A DNA stretch of 64,000 nucleotides from Oegoconia quadripuncta (taxonomy: Eukaryota; Arthropoda; Insecta; Lepidoptera; Autostichidae): positions 21,103,151 through 21,167,150 of the forward strand of contig OX438755.1 of assembly GCA_949316235.1 (NCBI GenBank). Reading direction: 5' to 3'. The stretch's first letter is position 1; the number at the start of each line of letters is the position of its first letter. A program made the translations under genes and the position numbers. The notes under the pieces were generated by a model. The model was not told the DNA's origin. It ran no database searches and worked only from the letters and a program-made list of their open reading frames with translations. Below, in pieces: positions 1 to 10,766 of the stretch.

Positions 1-2307
1 TTGAGCGAGTTTGAGGTATCCGTGCAGAGTGAGGAGGAATTGTTAGTTCCTCCAGATCCCCACCATCCTCCACTATGTATTCGTTGCACTCGCGATAGGC
101 GCGCGGGAGCGCGCCGTCGTACTTACATTGCCAAACCCCCTTCGAATTATACGAAACAAGCACAGTATCCAAAATGGAATTTTTATAAATGTGATTTTCA
201 CAGTCTATATAGGTCATTGATAGCAATGGACTGGAGTATTCTATATGGTACCAACAATGTGCATGAAGCTATCCCCATTTTTTATTCAATAGTAAATGGG
301 ATAATTGATAGCTGTACTCCTCAAAAGCGTTATAAACATAATGATGCATATTCCTACCCTGAATGGTATACGTCAGAAATCATTAGTGTAATAAAGGAGA
401 AAGCGAAATGGCATAAGGCCTATAAAATTAGACAATCAAATGAGAACTATCTAATGTTTTCATATTACCGGGCCCAAGCAAAAATTAAAATTCGGGGGGC
501 CTATAAGAATTTCATAGATAAAATCCAGCAAGAATTTATCAGGAACCCTAAATCTTTTTGGTCATTTATGAACAATAGGCGGGAGAGACGAAGTAAACAT
601 CGCATTACAAAAGACGGTAAGGTATTGTCGGAAGATCAGTGTGCACGCGCCTTCGCGGAATACTTTCAGTCGGTGTATGAACGGGAACCTCCGCGCCTCG
701 ACGCTAAGTCGGCGGCGGCATCAGGCGCCCCCACGGCCGATCGCGTTCACGTGCCTCGTCTCACCCTGCGGGACGTGAGCGCTGCTCTCGCACGTCTTAA
801 ACCTAAGACTTCGGTCGGCCCCGATGGTATACCGCCGTTCCTAGTGAGGGACTGTTCTGATGTTTTATCTCAGCCGCTTTTACATATATTCAATCTGTGT
901 TTAGCTACAGATACCTACCCAGAACAGTGGAAGGTAACACGTGTAACTCCTGTGCCAAAGAGCGGCTCTGGCTCAGACGTATCAGGATATAGACCTGTAG
1001 CGGTGCTTTCATCATTCGCTAAGGTATTTGAATCCATACTGTATGAGATAATCTTTTCACAAATAAAGGTAAAGCTGTCCGATTCTCAACACGGATTCTG
1101 CCCAGGTCGGGGAACACACACCAACCATATGTGCTTTATACAATATGTAGCCACCGCTATGGACGCTCGTGTAGGGGGGCAAGTGGATGTTGCATATTTC
1201 GATTTTAAAAAGGCATTCGATACGGTAAATAACGATATTCTTCTAACGAAACTAGCGGCCGCCGGTTTTACTCCTGCTTTATTGAATTTTTTCGCGAGTT
1301 ATTTAGCTGATCGTAAACAGTACATAGAGTATGCGGGGTACACGTCAGATACATACAGCACACCTTCAGGAGTGAGTCAGGGTAGTAATCTCGGGCCATT
1401 GGAATTTATTTTAATGATTAATGATCTACCCGATGTGGTAGAGCATGCGGATTGCTCGTTATACGCGGATGATGTAAAATTGAGTTTGGTGGTAAATGAT
1501 AGAAGTGATTGTGAACGGCTGCAAAAGGATATAGATAGAGTAGTGGAGTGGAGCCATGATAATAAACTTTCCTTTAATGTGTCCAAATGCAATATAATGA
1601 CATGTACTAGAGCACTGACTCCGCAACTGTTTGACTATAACATTGAAAAAGTTAGTCTATCAAGGGTGACTTCGGTTCGAGATTTAGGACTTCATATCAC
1701 GCAAGATTTTACTTTTCGTGAGCACATTAACGAAACTTGCAAAAAGGCGTACCGAAGTTTAGGATTTGTATTGCGTCAATCAAATGAATTTACTAACATT
1801 GATACCATAAAAATATTATACAACGCGCTGGTTAGAAGTCGTCTAGAGAGTGGCTCGATGATATGGAATCCCCATGAGACGAAATATAGTTTAATGTTGG
1901 AAAAAATTCAAAATAAATTTCTGAGATTCATATACCTCAAAAACTACGGAGTATATCCATTCTATCCTCTCATGTATCCGACTCTATTTGTGCTAGGAAT
2001 GGTAGGCTATAATTCGTTAGAAGTTAGGAGAAAGTTAGCATTAGCTCTATATGTATTTAAGGTGTTCAGGGGAAAATTGAGTAGTCCACAGCTTCTTGAG
2101 TACATAGGAGTGAGAGTCCCTAACACGCGATTACGACGGGCACCCCGGGATCAGGTGTTTGCGATCCCGCAGTGCAGGACTACTATACTAGAGCACGCCC
2201 CGCTAACAACTGCGCTCCGAATACTTAATGGGGTACCGATTGACGTGTTTCATTGCTCGTTGACGAAGTTCGCAGAAGCCACCTTAACTTATTTGTGTAA
2301 AATTTAA
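1..2307 (+). CDS. Non-LTR retrotransposon (jockey-type LINE) reverse transcriptase, 5' end outside window
   Basis: A single open frame of 768 codons runs in from the left edge and ends at TAA 2305-2307. It encodes a LINE reverse transcriptase that would copy its own RNA at a nicked chromosomal target. RT blocks appear in order: LKPKTSVGPDGIP (about residue 265), the SGYRPVAVLSSFAKVFE block, QHGFCPGRGT, the first catalytic Asp in VAYFDFKKAFDTV (about 400), GVSQGSNLGPLEF, then the YADD catalytic box (about residue 487). The C-terminal part is the usual LINE thumb region. No endonuclease or RNase H domain is in the visible part; the endonuclease would lie upstream. The start at base 1 is arbitrary because the frame is open to the edge. 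There is no frameshift or stop over 2.3 kb, so the copy may be fairly young. Clade assignment (jockey-like) is by motif appearance only. Confidence 0.9.
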   Translation: MSEFEVSVQSEEELLVPPDPHHPPLCIRCTRDRRAGARRRTYIAKPPSNYTKQAQYPKWNFYKCDFHSLYRSLIAMDWSILYGTNNVHEAIPIFYSIVNGIIDSCTPQKRYKHNDAYSYPEWYTSEIISVIKEKAKWHKAYKIRQSNENYLMFSYYRAQAKIKIRGAYKNFIDKIQQEFIRNPKSFWSFMNNRRERRSKHRITKDGKVLSEDQCARAFAEYFQSVYEREPPRLDAKSAAASGAPTADRVHVPRLTLRDVSAALARLKPKTSVGPDGIPPFLVRDCSDVLSQPLLHIFNLCLATDTYPEQWKVTRVTPVPKSGSGSDVSGYRPVAVLSSFAKVFESILYEIIFSQIKVKLSDSQHGFCPGRGTHTNHMCFIQYVATAMDARVGGQVDVAYFDFKKAFDTVNNDILLTKLAAAGFTPALLNFFASYLADRKQYIEYAGYTSDTYSTPSGVSQGSNLGPLEFILMINDLPDVVEHADCSLYADDVKLSLVVNDRSDCERLQKDIDRVVEWSHDNKLSFNVSKCNIMTCTRALTPQLFDYNIEKVSLSRVTSVRDLGLHITQDFTFREHINETCKKAYRSLGFVLRQSNEFTNIDTIKILYNALVRSRLESGSMIWNPHETKYSLMLEKIQNKFLRFIYLKNYGVYPFYPLMYPTLFVLGMVGYNSLEVRRKLALALYVFKVFRGKLSSPQLLEYIGVRVPNTRLRRAPRDQVFAIPQCRTTILEHAPLTTALRILNGVPIDVFHCSLTKFAEATLTYLCKI

Positions 2308-2655
2308 TTGACATTTACACTATTATTAATTTTTGTTATAATTTCATTGACATTGTATTATTGTATGGACTTTCCTTGACGGTGTTGAATTGCGACTTTT
2401 TTCAAATGTAATAATATTAACAAATAAGTAATCATTTCCTTTCTATATTATATGACGTAATTTTTGTGGTAGGATTTATTTATTGTATAAGTTTAATTTA
2501 ATGAATTATATTAATTATGAGAGAATATTGTTGTCACAATCACAAATTTTTATATAATTTTGCATTATTGACTTGGGCATAGCCTGTAAAGATGATGTGT
2601 TGATATTTTACCTTAATTGAATAAATTGAATAAATTGAAATTGAAAATTGAATTT
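2308..2655 (+). mobile_element. 3' UTR and tail of the LINE at 1-2307
   Basis: AT-rich sequence follows the RT stop and ends in a short repeated tail made of TTGAATAAA and TTGAAA units around 2618-2655. This is the kind of simple-repeat 3' end many insect LINEs carry. The exact 3' boundary is inferred from where the tail stops. Confidence 0.6.
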
Positions 2656-2701
2656 AGTGATACTTTTGTATTTACATTGAATAAAATATTTTTGACTTCG
2701 A

Positions 2702-3085
2702 TATACCGGATGAGTTTTTTTACTTTAAGGAAAAACATAGGGCATATTAAGTAAGTGAAATAGAAGTTATTGGCATATGTAATTTAATTGTTTTTTACAA
2801 AAACGCACCGGGCGGTAATTGATATGCGACTGGCGTGATTCTTATGGTTCCTATGAAATTTATTTGGGACTCATATTTTCGTCAAGTTTTCTTTATTTAT
2901 TTAATGTAATGATGTAATTATGTGGAATAGGCTACAAACGCGACCGTCAAATTATACAATTAAAACTTTATTCGATGATAAGTTTTGAAAAAAAAAAAAA
3001 TGAAATTACATATGCCAATAGCTTCTATTTCACTTGCCTAAAATGCCCTATTTTTTTCCTAACGGAAAAAACCTCATCCGGTATA
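2702..3085. mobile_element. MITE with about 85-bp terminal inverted repeats
   Basis: The left arm (about 2702-2786) begins TATACCGGATGAG. The right arm (about 3000-3085) ends with its complement, CTCATCCGGTATA. Both arms contain the block read as ATAGGGCAT on the left and ATGCCCTAT on the right, plus the segment for GGCATATGTAATTT, with only scattered mismatches. TA flanks both ends, as expected of a mariner-type target duplication. The 215-bp centre has no coding capacity. A fragment of the same arm recurs at 6886-6945. Confidence 0.7.
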
Positions 3086-3354
3086 AGCTACCATGCAACA
3101 GAGTTCAAAGAATTATGAAACATTTATTATTATTTAAAACCTTTGCCATTCGAAAATATACAACACTTTCAGCCTTCAAGAGTTTCACAGATTCTAATAT
3201 TAAATATAACTTCTTGGCCCAACTCCAATGAAGATGCAGAAAGGAGACATCTACACAATATTTATTTGGAAGCCAGGACGTGCAGGAAGAGAAAATGATT
3301 AATTGATGCGAAATGGCGCACTTTGAACAATATTATACATTTTTTTTAATATTT
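3086..3354. other. No gene seen
   Basis: AT-rich sequence without a recognisable gene or repeat. A 65-codon frame overlaps it but has no family features. Confidence 0.5.
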
Positions 3355-3545
3355 CATTATTAATTGTGAAACAGCCTGGCATGCGAACAAGCTGATTATG
3401 TCCAGGGATGATTATCATCTAAATAGTCTGATATTTTATAATATGTTTTCTTAATAAGTTTCTGTTTTATAGTATCTTTAAATTTATCGAATGGAAGATT
3501 TTGTATATTCACAGGGAACGTTATTGAAAAAGCGTATACGTTTTT
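3355..3545 (-). mobile_element. LINE-1 3' fragment
   Basis: Nearly identical to 17257-17430 and to the complement of the 3' end of the long LINE-1 copy at 57-59 kb, including the block GTCCAGGGATGATTATCATC. It holds the last codons of the ORF and the start of the 3' UTR on the minus strand. The right end decays into AT-rich DNA. Confidence 0.75.
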
Positions 3546-4167
3546 TTTGTTTTTTATTTAATTGTAAGTTACGCAAAGTTTGCTTAACAATAAAGAAAAT
3601 CACTCTTAACCAAATTAGTTTAGTCAAATTGTTTTTCCAGTGTTTTCTGTGGGGTCCAAAAATTATAAAATTTAGTTTAAAAAAGGTGAGAACAGTAAAA
3701 GCGCCTCTTCATTAACGCATTTGTTTAAATTCCATTTCCCCGCCAAAAAGTGTTTGCACTAAACTTGTTTTACGCAGAACTTCCACTGACGCTAAGTGGT
3801 CACGACGTCACGTCCACCGATGTTTAGGGTTGTCTATGCTCTATCGACAGTTATCGATGTTTGACGAAAATATTTCAAACAAAAATTTACTTCATTTAGT
3901 TATAAGAATAAAATCTGAAAACGTCATGGCTATCGGAGTACATAGTTCTGTTTTCTTTACAAAATAAATTTGACTGTATTTCTCGTAAGATAACTATCAA
4001 AATTAATCAACATTGTTGAAGCCTTGCATTCCTCTTAGCGAGTCGATGGCAAAAACATCAAATTCTTGAGGACCAGAATGTGGCCACGCGTACGTCATTG
4101 TACTGTTGCATCAGAGGTCCTGTAGCGTACAACTGTCGGGACAAGCAGGTTAGCATAGAAGATGCTC
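3546..4167. other. No gene seen
   Basis: I see nothing coding. It includes short low-complexity A/T stretches and no repeat shared with other parts of the window. Confidence 0.5.
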
Positions 4168-4358
4168 CATAGTTTTTTATTTATGATTGACTGGATTCGC
4201 ATTTGACCACAATCTCACCTGATGGAAAGTGACGATGTGGTCGAAGATGAAACACGCGATCCCAGTAAATGCCTATTCACTCTGCTCTTGAAGATCCCAA
4301 GGTTGTAGGATTCAGGAAAGACTGACGCCGGAAGGGAGTTCCATGCCTTGGCGGTTCG
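4168..4358 (-). mobile_element. LINE-4 3' fragment
   Basis: It begins with a T-rich run (the complement of an A tail) and matches the insertion at 28526-28806, sharing CTCACCTGATGGAAAGTGAC and AAGATCCCAAGGTTGTA. Read on the minus strand, such copies encode the C-terminal motif [15 protein letters not shown] of a LINE ORF. Only the last part of the element is present. Confidence 0.65.
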
Positions 4359-4602
4359 TACGACCGATTGGTGTAGTGGATAGTGACCCTGTCAGCGAAA
4401 CCAACGGTTGCGGGTTCGAATCTCGCGACGGGTAAATGTTTGTATGATGAATATGAACATTTATTCCTGAGTCATGGATGTTTATATAAATATTTATGTA
4501 TGTTTATCCGTTATCTAGTATCCATAGCACAAGCTTTGCTTAGTTTGGGACTAGATGATTGGTGTAAGTGTCCGAAATATTTATTTATTTATTTATTATA
4601 TT
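4359..4602 (+). mobile_element. SINE-C, full copy
   Basis: tRNA-like head with a B-box-like GGTTCGAATCTC, then a body with TTATCCGTTATCTAGTATCC and an ending in ATATTTATTTATTTATT. Copies of the same unit lie at 13083-13577 (minus), 41478, 46291 and 50764. It directly abuts the LINE-4 fragment on its left. Confidence 0.8.
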
Positions 4603-5569
4603 AACTATATTTGTGGTGTATGACCGCACAAGCACCGGTTGTCATTCGAGTAGCCCCACTTGGATATGTTCTCTTGGCAACTACGCAGTCTGTTGAGAGA
4701 TTTTCATACAGACCACACCAGATCATGACCCGATGGAAGCCTCGCTGCAGGTATTATGAAGATCTGTAGTGAGAGTTCTTCCCACAATTGGACGCGAGAT
4801 TTAGAGGCACCATCTAGTGTGAAACGCGGGCATGGACTTGCATTAGATGACTGGTACAAATTCCTCTACGGGATAAGTCCGCCGTTGTACTCATACTCTG
4901 TGCCTATGTAAAATTAATGTATTACCTTTTTGTACAATAAAGCGTTTACAAACAAACTGAGGAAAAAAGTAAAAAACTTGCCAACTACTGCCCAATGCCG
5001 ATGCTGCGTGTTCCCTCAATGCAAATAGAACGTAAGTGCCATAAAGATTTTGATTAAATGTGATATTTGCCACATAATAAATACGACTGAATTTAGCTTG
5101 CAATGAACACCTACTATCTATGGTCACGATATAGTATTTCCGCACATTCACAAGGCTGACTCTTCAGAGAAGAACGAACAAGAATCTCAGAGGTTGGTCC
5201 TTTTCAGCAAATAATTTACAATGTTAAGTCATTCTATAGTTGAACAATATAGCAATTACCACACGATAAATTCATCTGTGGATAAGATAGATGGATATGA
5301 TGGATCTATGGATAAGATGATTCCATAAACGTTCCTCTTGGCAATTTGTATACGAAAAATTGTAATGTAATTTATCGATAGAGTCACAACACTAGCGGAG
5401 ACAACAGACAGCAAATGGAACGATGTACTTCTTAACAGTTTAGCACTCATTTTTAGAGCAACTAAAACAATAGCGATAAAGTAAAACTGTAGGAGCCAAT
5501 TCTTTGGCTCCGACGTTTACGACTTTACTCATTTTTGGGTTCCGTGCATAATAGGTAATACGTATTAAA
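4603..5569. other. No gene seen
   Basis: Mixed sequence with no recognisable gene. Small open frames on the minus strand (4891-5151, 5256-5450) have no domain signature and I regard them as chance. Confidence 0.5.
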
Positions 5570-5853
5570 AACCGCCTCCGTGGCTCATTGTAAATATCAT
5601 TTGGTTTACGTTTCGGAGGTCGCGGGTTCGATTCCCAGCGAGGTACATATTTAGTACTCGGTTTGGTTGGTGGTAGCACATATTAAATGTCCGCCTGGCT
5701 AACTACCACCATCTTATCTAAATCTGCCGCCAAACAGCAATGTTTGTTGTTAAGATAAGATAGCCAGTCCCCCAAATAAGATGGGGTTTCCGGGTCAGTA
5801 CGCTACCACCTTCGGCCTCATCTTCACTTAACATCAGGTGTGATTGCCGCGCG
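5570..5853 (+). mobile_element. SINE-A copy
   Basis: tRNA-like head with GCCTCCGTGGCTCATTG (A-box region) and GGGTTCGATTCCCAG (B box), then the family body with GGTTTGGTTGGTGGTAG, CCGCCTGGCTAACTACC and CTTCACTTAACATCAGGTG. It lacks the usual A-tail end and joins unrelated sequence after TGTGATTG. Confidence 0.85.
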
Positions 5854-6130
5854 AGAAAAATCCCGAAAGTTGACTGACTGCCTTTTCTTTTTAATTAGGC
5901 GGGGTTGCCACCGTAAAATTACTTGGCCTAGACTCACGCATATTGGCGTGAACAATATTATATGTATTTTTATTAATTCTTACGGTACATTAAAACATAA
6001 TAATAATTAATTGCAATTAACACTAGTGCCTGAACTAGGAAAATCCTGTTTCAGGCGAATCTAGGTTTTATGGCTTAAAATTATATAATCATATAGATAT
6101 AAACTAAAAATCTATAAATATAAATAAAGT

Positions 6131-6512
6131 ATGTATGTATGTTTGTTACCTATTCACACCTAAACGGCAGGGCAGATATATCCCGCAGCTCTTTAAAGTC
6201 AGGTTAAATAGGCATCTTCTGGGAAAGCTCGTTCCATCGTAGACCTTATCTCGACATTAGTCCAGATTAAGGTCAAGAGCGATCCCATTCTAATTAAAAA
6301 AAAAAAAAAAAAAAAAAAACAGAGTTGATACAAATTTCGTTGGTAGACAGATTAGGATCTGGATTAATATATAGGCTCCTTTTTTTCCCGGAAAAGTGAC
6401 TGGTTTCTGTAGGATAAGTATTATTAGTGGGATTGCTTTTGAGTCATCTAAATGTGCCACTCTGGAAGAACGAATTCTACGCGGACGAAAACGCGGGTAA
6501 CAACTAGTATTT
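6131..6512 (-). repeat. Interspersed repeat of the ACTAGCTGTTACCCGCG family
   Basis: The right end, GACGAAAACGCGGGTAACAACTAGT, is the complement of the start of the repeat at 15587 and related to those at 38030 and 41875. The family reads outward into text such as CAAATTTCATCCGAATCCGT followed by ACAAACA. Its class is not clear from the sequence. An A20 run lies inside at 6297-6319. Confidence 0.55.
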
Positions 6513-6519
6513 CTACAGG

Positions 6520-6773
6520 GTGTAACGGTTAAGTGTAGTCATATTTTAAGGGCTTGTTCTACCCATCAATACGAACAACTTTTACTATGGGGGCAACTTC
6601 GAAATCGCGAAAAAAAATCAGCTGTTTCATACATTGCATCGGGAGGTTATTGAAATTTTCTATGGAACAGCTCATTTTTTTTTCGCGATTTCGAAGTTGC
6701 CCCCATAGCAAAAGTTGTTCGTATTGATGGGTAGAACAAGCCCTTAAAATATGACTACACTTAACCGTTACAC
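6520..6773. mobile_element. Foldback MITE, arms about 107 bp
   Basis: The left arm starts GTGTAACGGTTAAGTGTAG and the right arm ends CTACACTTAACCGTTACAC. The arms (about 6520-6626 and 6667-6773) match almost base for base, including ATGGGGGCAACTTCGAAATC, and are separated by about 40 bp. Transcribed RNA would form one long hairpin. There is no coding capacity beyond the mirror frames inside the arms. Confidence 0.8.
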
Positions 6774-6885
6774 GGTGTATATACTTCATATAAGGACTGT
6801 AAGTTTCCCTAAAATGTATAAAATCCCAACTATTATTATAAATGCGAAAGTTTGTGTGTGTGTATGTCTGTATGTATATATTTCG

Positions 6886-6945
6886 CATGCCTAATATGCC
6901 CTATTTTTTTCCTTACAGCAAAAAACTCATCCAGTATAATAGTTT
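6886..6945. repeat. Fragment of the MITE seen at 2702-3085
   Basis: It shares CCTAATATGCCCTATTTTTT and AAACTCATCC-AGTATA with the right arm of the complete copy. Only one arm is present, so this is a relic or solo end. Confidence 0.6.
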
Positions 6946-7074
6946 ATAACTTGAAAACGAAAAATAAACTAAAAGAAATATCGAGAAGATTGCAACAAGA
7001 AATTTTGTAAAAGTGACATTTAATGTTTTACGTATTAACAATTTTATTTTTATCCAGTAGCAATCTAAATCGGA

Positions 7075-7520
7075 AAGTTTGTATGTATGTATGTGTGTTA
7101 CCTCTTCGCGCCTATACGTCTGGACAGATTTGGATGAAATTTGGTAGGTAAACAGATTAGGACCTTTAAATTTAAATCTTTAAATGTATTTACACAAACA
7201 CACAGAGCCATCTAGGTCCACAGTAAGCATCTAGGCTTGTGTTATGGATACTAGATGGTTGATAAACTACACAAATACATTTTTTTTTTTTGTAAATAAA
7301 TACATGTATAAATGAAAACCATCCATAACTCGGGAGCACATGTCTGTATTCATCATACAAACATATGCCCCTAGCGGGATTCGAACCCGCGACCATTTGG
7401 TGTAGTAGCAGAGTTTCTAACCATTACACCAAACAGGTCGTCAAAGGACCTGGATTAACATATAGGCTATTTTTTTTTCTGAACCGATTTTGATGAAATC
7501 TTCCAAGCGGACGAGTCGGA
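7075..7520. repeat. Interspersed repeat split by SINE-B insertion
   Basis: The segment GTATGTATGTATGTGTGTTA to AGATTAGGACCT on the left continues after the SINE-B copy as AGGACCTGGATTAACATATAGG, so AGGACCT is duplicated at the insertion. The same text occurs uninterrupted near 6350-6390 (GATTAGGATCTGGATTAATA). Confidence 0.55.
7184..7443 (-). mobile_element. SINE-B, full copy
   Basis: On the minus strand it has a tRNA-like head GACGACCTGTTTGGTGTAA with B box GGGTTCGAATCCC. The body ends CTAGATGGCTCTGTGTGTTTG. It sits inside another repeat with a short duplication of the target. Confidence 0.85.
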
Positions 7521-7889
7521 AGCGGATGTAGCCGACATTACGACATTTCAATGTCTGTAAATAACCTTCCATTCAGTGGCTTTCATGTCAGTAATTCCGT
7601 CGAACACAGCGTCATGTTGCTTATGAGTTGTGAACCCAGAAGCGTTTCCACTATGCATCTAATACACATGCGCTTGGCTCTCAGCCAAAGTGGGGAAGCG
7701 TTCTAAGTATTAAGTAGAAATCTTTTTCGTATAGCAAATGTAGTGCGGGATAACCTTGAAGAAAATATATAAGAATGCAGGTTATGTATAAGCGACTACC
7801 TTGGATCTTTCTCATTTATTATTAAGAGGGTTTACTCCTCATTGGATAAACTAAATTACTTTTTAAATACAGCAGTAATCAATAATATT
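7521..7889. other. No gene seen
   Basis: Single-copy-looking sequence without a gene or a repeat I can place. Confidence 0.5.
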
Positions 7890-8311
7890 ATGTCCTTACC
7901 TATGAAATTGGCGTTTTGTATGAAGAATTTCATTAAGTCTGTTTTCTCCATACAAACATTTTTGATTTTTTTTTGGGAACGTCAAATCCAAATTTAGCTA
8001 AACTTTGTGTGTATTATCGGCTACAGTAAGTTAAGTAAAGGCAGCGTTAATTTTTAAAAGTAACCGCTTTATAAAAGTTTCAGTGAATCGTAAGAAATGT
8101 TTATGGGAAGCACATGAAAAGAACTCTGTTCAATTTTTTTTTATTAAGTGATTTAGCCCAGTAATTAAAAAATATTTCATGTGAAACCTTGAAATAATAT
8201 TCCATTTTCCAAATAAAAAACAAATCTGGGTATAGCTTTGAAAATCGCAGAAATTGGTACATATGATTAACGAAGAAAAAAACCTCCAATTTCATAGGTA
8301 AAGACCCAATA
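7890..8311 (+). mobile_element. MITE-M copy 1
   Basis: It starts TGTCCTTACCTATGAAATTG and ends with the inverted counterpart CAATTTCATAGGTAAAGACC, flanked by TA. The body matches four other copies (16575, 29331, 35470, 43372). It is non-coding and about 420 bp long, so it would need a transposase in trans. Confidence 0.85.
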
Positions 8312-8366
8312 TTACTCTGACGTGCACTCGAGAAGCCTAAAAGCTAATACCTGGATCCTACAACCT

Positions 8367-8480
8367 TGGTGGCTCAGCGGTTAAGACGCGGTGTCCCAAT
8401 TTGAGAGGTCCTGGTTCAATTCCCAGGCAGGCCATGTACCAATGAGTTTTAAATTTAATTTATCCCGATAAAGTGGGTAG
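8367..8480 (+). mobile_element. SINE-D head fragment
   Basis: tRNA-like head GGTGGCTCAGCGGTTAAGAC with a B-box-like GGTTCAATTCCC, matching the head at 9660 and the complement of 8900-8965. The rest of the body is missing or diverged. Confidence 0.65.
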
Positions 8481-8687
8481 TTTCCGCAGGATAAGCAATT
8501 TGCCGCGATAAAACTAGTAGTGAATATTGATAGAAAATATTGACAAAGTAACGCTCGGTTTGCTATCAACTGTAGACCATTGAATTCGCCGCATGTTCAT
8601 CCGACGCTTGTTATTCAATTCGACCCGAACATAATTTACATTGCTACGAGGATCAGATATCCATTATTATTACAGTTAATCATCATC

Positions 8688-8965
8688 AGCCCGTAAACAA
8701 TCTACTGCAGGGATATAGGCCTTCTCTCGTATAATGAGGGAGTATGGGCCATAGTCCACCACGCTGGCCGAATGCGGTTTGGGGACTTCACATGCCTTAG
8801 AATGTTTATTTCTCAGGCATGCAGGTTTGCTCACGATGTTTTCCTTCACCGTTTAAGAGCTGTCGGATAAAAGCATATAAGTAATTAAATTAAATTTAAA
8901 AACTCAATGGTACATGGCCTGCCTGCGAATCGAATCCGGACCCCCTAAAATGGGAGACCACGTCT
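8688..8965 (-). mobile_element. SINE-D copy
   Basis: The complement of the unit at 9660-9972. It carries CTGCAGGGATATAGGCCTTC, ACGATGTTTTCCTTCACCG and the head at its right end. With 8367-8480 it forms an inverted pair. Confidence 0.75.
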
Positions 8966-9183
8966 TTTTTTTTATGCACGACGGGTTCGTACTTGACCTC
9001 AATCACACCTGATGTTAAGTGTAGATGAGGTCGAAGGTGGAAGCGTGCAGACCCGGAAACCCCAACACATTTGGGGGACTGGCTGTCTTATCTCTGAGAA
9101 CCGGAATACAACAATGCTATTAACATTGCTGCTTGGCGGCAGATTTGGATAAGATGGTGGTAGCTAGCGAGGCGGACAAGGCA
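8966..9183 (-). mobile_element. SINE-A, 5'-truncated
   Basis: It begins with a T run followed by ATGCACGACGGGTTCGTACT (complement of the 3' end) and continues through GGCGGCAGATTTGGATAAGA. It stops at GGCGGACAAGG, before the tRNA-like head. Confidence 0.85.
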
Positions 9184-9659
9184 GGGATCTTTCCCCCAGA
9201 GGATAAGTATCCACCATAGGAAAACATGGATTCATCCTTGCATCCTAAATTACCAGAAGCCCTCATTTCTCCCGCTGAAATATAAAGGTTTAAAATGGCC
9301 GCCCTACTTCGCTCGAACGAGAATCCTTTCATGCTATTTCTCCGCCGAGGTACGAGCTGAATAGGCATTTAAAGTTTGGTTATATTCAAGCGATGGTTGG
9401 TTATATATTGCCTCTAGGTTGTATCTGGACGATATTTTAAACCGTTACAGCCTTTGGCTCTACAAGCGAACTAAGCAAAGCTTGGCATTGTCCTGTTTAA
9501 CAATATTCAAATGTAATTAATGCATAAAGATTATAAGTACGTATGCTGCTCGTTTGGGAAAGAGCCTATGTCGTAGGTAGAACGATAATTATTAATATAA
9601 TTGAATATCTAGGCGAATTTCTGTATGGCAAAGAAATATGTTGCATTATATGCGTGAGA
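9184..9659. other. No gene seen
   Basis: No gene and no recognisable repeat. Confidence 0.5.
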
Positions 9660-9972
9660 GCGTCGGTGGCTCAGCGGTTAAGACGCGCTCTCCCAATTCA
9701 GAAGGTCCGGGTTCAATCCAAGGCAGGTCATGTTTCAATGAGTTTTTAAATTTAATTTATATCCTTATGTGCATTTATCAGACTTCTCTTAAATGGTGAA
9801 GGAAAACGTCGTGAGGAAACCTGCATGCCGGAGAAATAAAAATTCAAAGGCATGTGAAATCCCCAACCCGCATTGGGCCAGTGTGGTGGACTACGGCCCA
9901 TACTCCCTCATTATACGAGGGAAGGCCTATATCTCTGCAGTGGGACGTTTACGGCCTGATGATGATGATGTT
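9660..9972 (+). mobile_element. SINE-D, full copy
   Basis: Head CGTCGGTGGCTCAGCGGTTA with B-box-like GGGTTCAATCC. The body has GGTGAAGGAAAACGTCGTGA, and the end is CTGCAGTGGGACGTTTACGG followed by a GATGAT microsatellite. Confidence 0.8.
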
Positions 9973-10195
9973 GATGTATGTTGCAATGAAACAAAGTGAT
10001 GAAACATACTTTAATTAAAACAGGCTTACAAAGCGTTTGTAAATTTTTATGAATAAGAGGGTAAAATTGTGGAAGACTGATGCCTAAACTAGGCAGTAGC
10101 CTGTATTTCAGGTCATCAGCTCCTCCCCCACTTTGCCTACCTACCTACTACCTACTAAGGTACCTATCTATAAATGTATCTATGTGGTACTCATT

Positions 10196-10487
10196 TTTTT
10201 ATGCACAAAGGTTTGGTACTTGACCTCAATCACGCCTGATGTTAAGTGAAGATGAGGTTGAATGTCGAAGCGTACTGACCCGGACACCCCAACAGATTTG
10301 GAGGACTGGCTATCTTATCTCTGACAATCGGAACACAACAATGCTATTAACATTGCTGCTTGGCGGCAGGTTTAAATAAGATGGTGGTAGCTAGCCAGGC
10401 GGACATTTAAAATGCCCTACCACCAACCAAACCGAATACTTAAACATGTACCCCATTGGGGATCGAACCCGCGACCTCCGAAAAGTA
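10196..10487 (-). mobile_element. SINE-A copy
   Basis: T run and TATGCACAAAGG at the left (complement of the tail), with the complement of the B box, GGGGATCGAACCCGCGACCT, at the right. It lacks the last 30 bp or so of the head. Confidence 0.85.
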
Positions 10488-10551
10488 GATACGATATACC
10501 TAATACTTATACAGAGTGAATTTGAGTTCGTGTAATTCCTGTACCCCTATT

Positions 10552-10766
10552 TAGTACTCGGTTTGGTTGGTGGTAGGGCATATTAAATGTCCGCCTGGCT
10601 AGCTACCACCATCTTATCTAAATCTGCCGCCAAATAGCAATATTAATAGCATTGTTGTGTTCCGGTTGTCAGAGATAAGATAGCCAGTCGCCCAAATAAG
10701 ATGGCGTTTCCGGGTCAGTACGCTACCACCTTCGGCCTCATCTTCACTTAACATCAGGTGTGATTG
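10552..10766 (+). mobile_element. SINE-A, lacking head and tail
   Basis: It starts at TTTAGTACTCGGTTTGG and runs to TGTGATTGAGGT, where the sequence changes abruptly into the LINE-1 fragment. With 10196-10487 it forms an inverted SINE pair 65 bp apart. Confidence 0.85.

Noticed and set aside
6559..6888. Minus-strand 109-codon frame
   Set aside because: Almost all of it is the two arms of the foldback element read through; not a gene.
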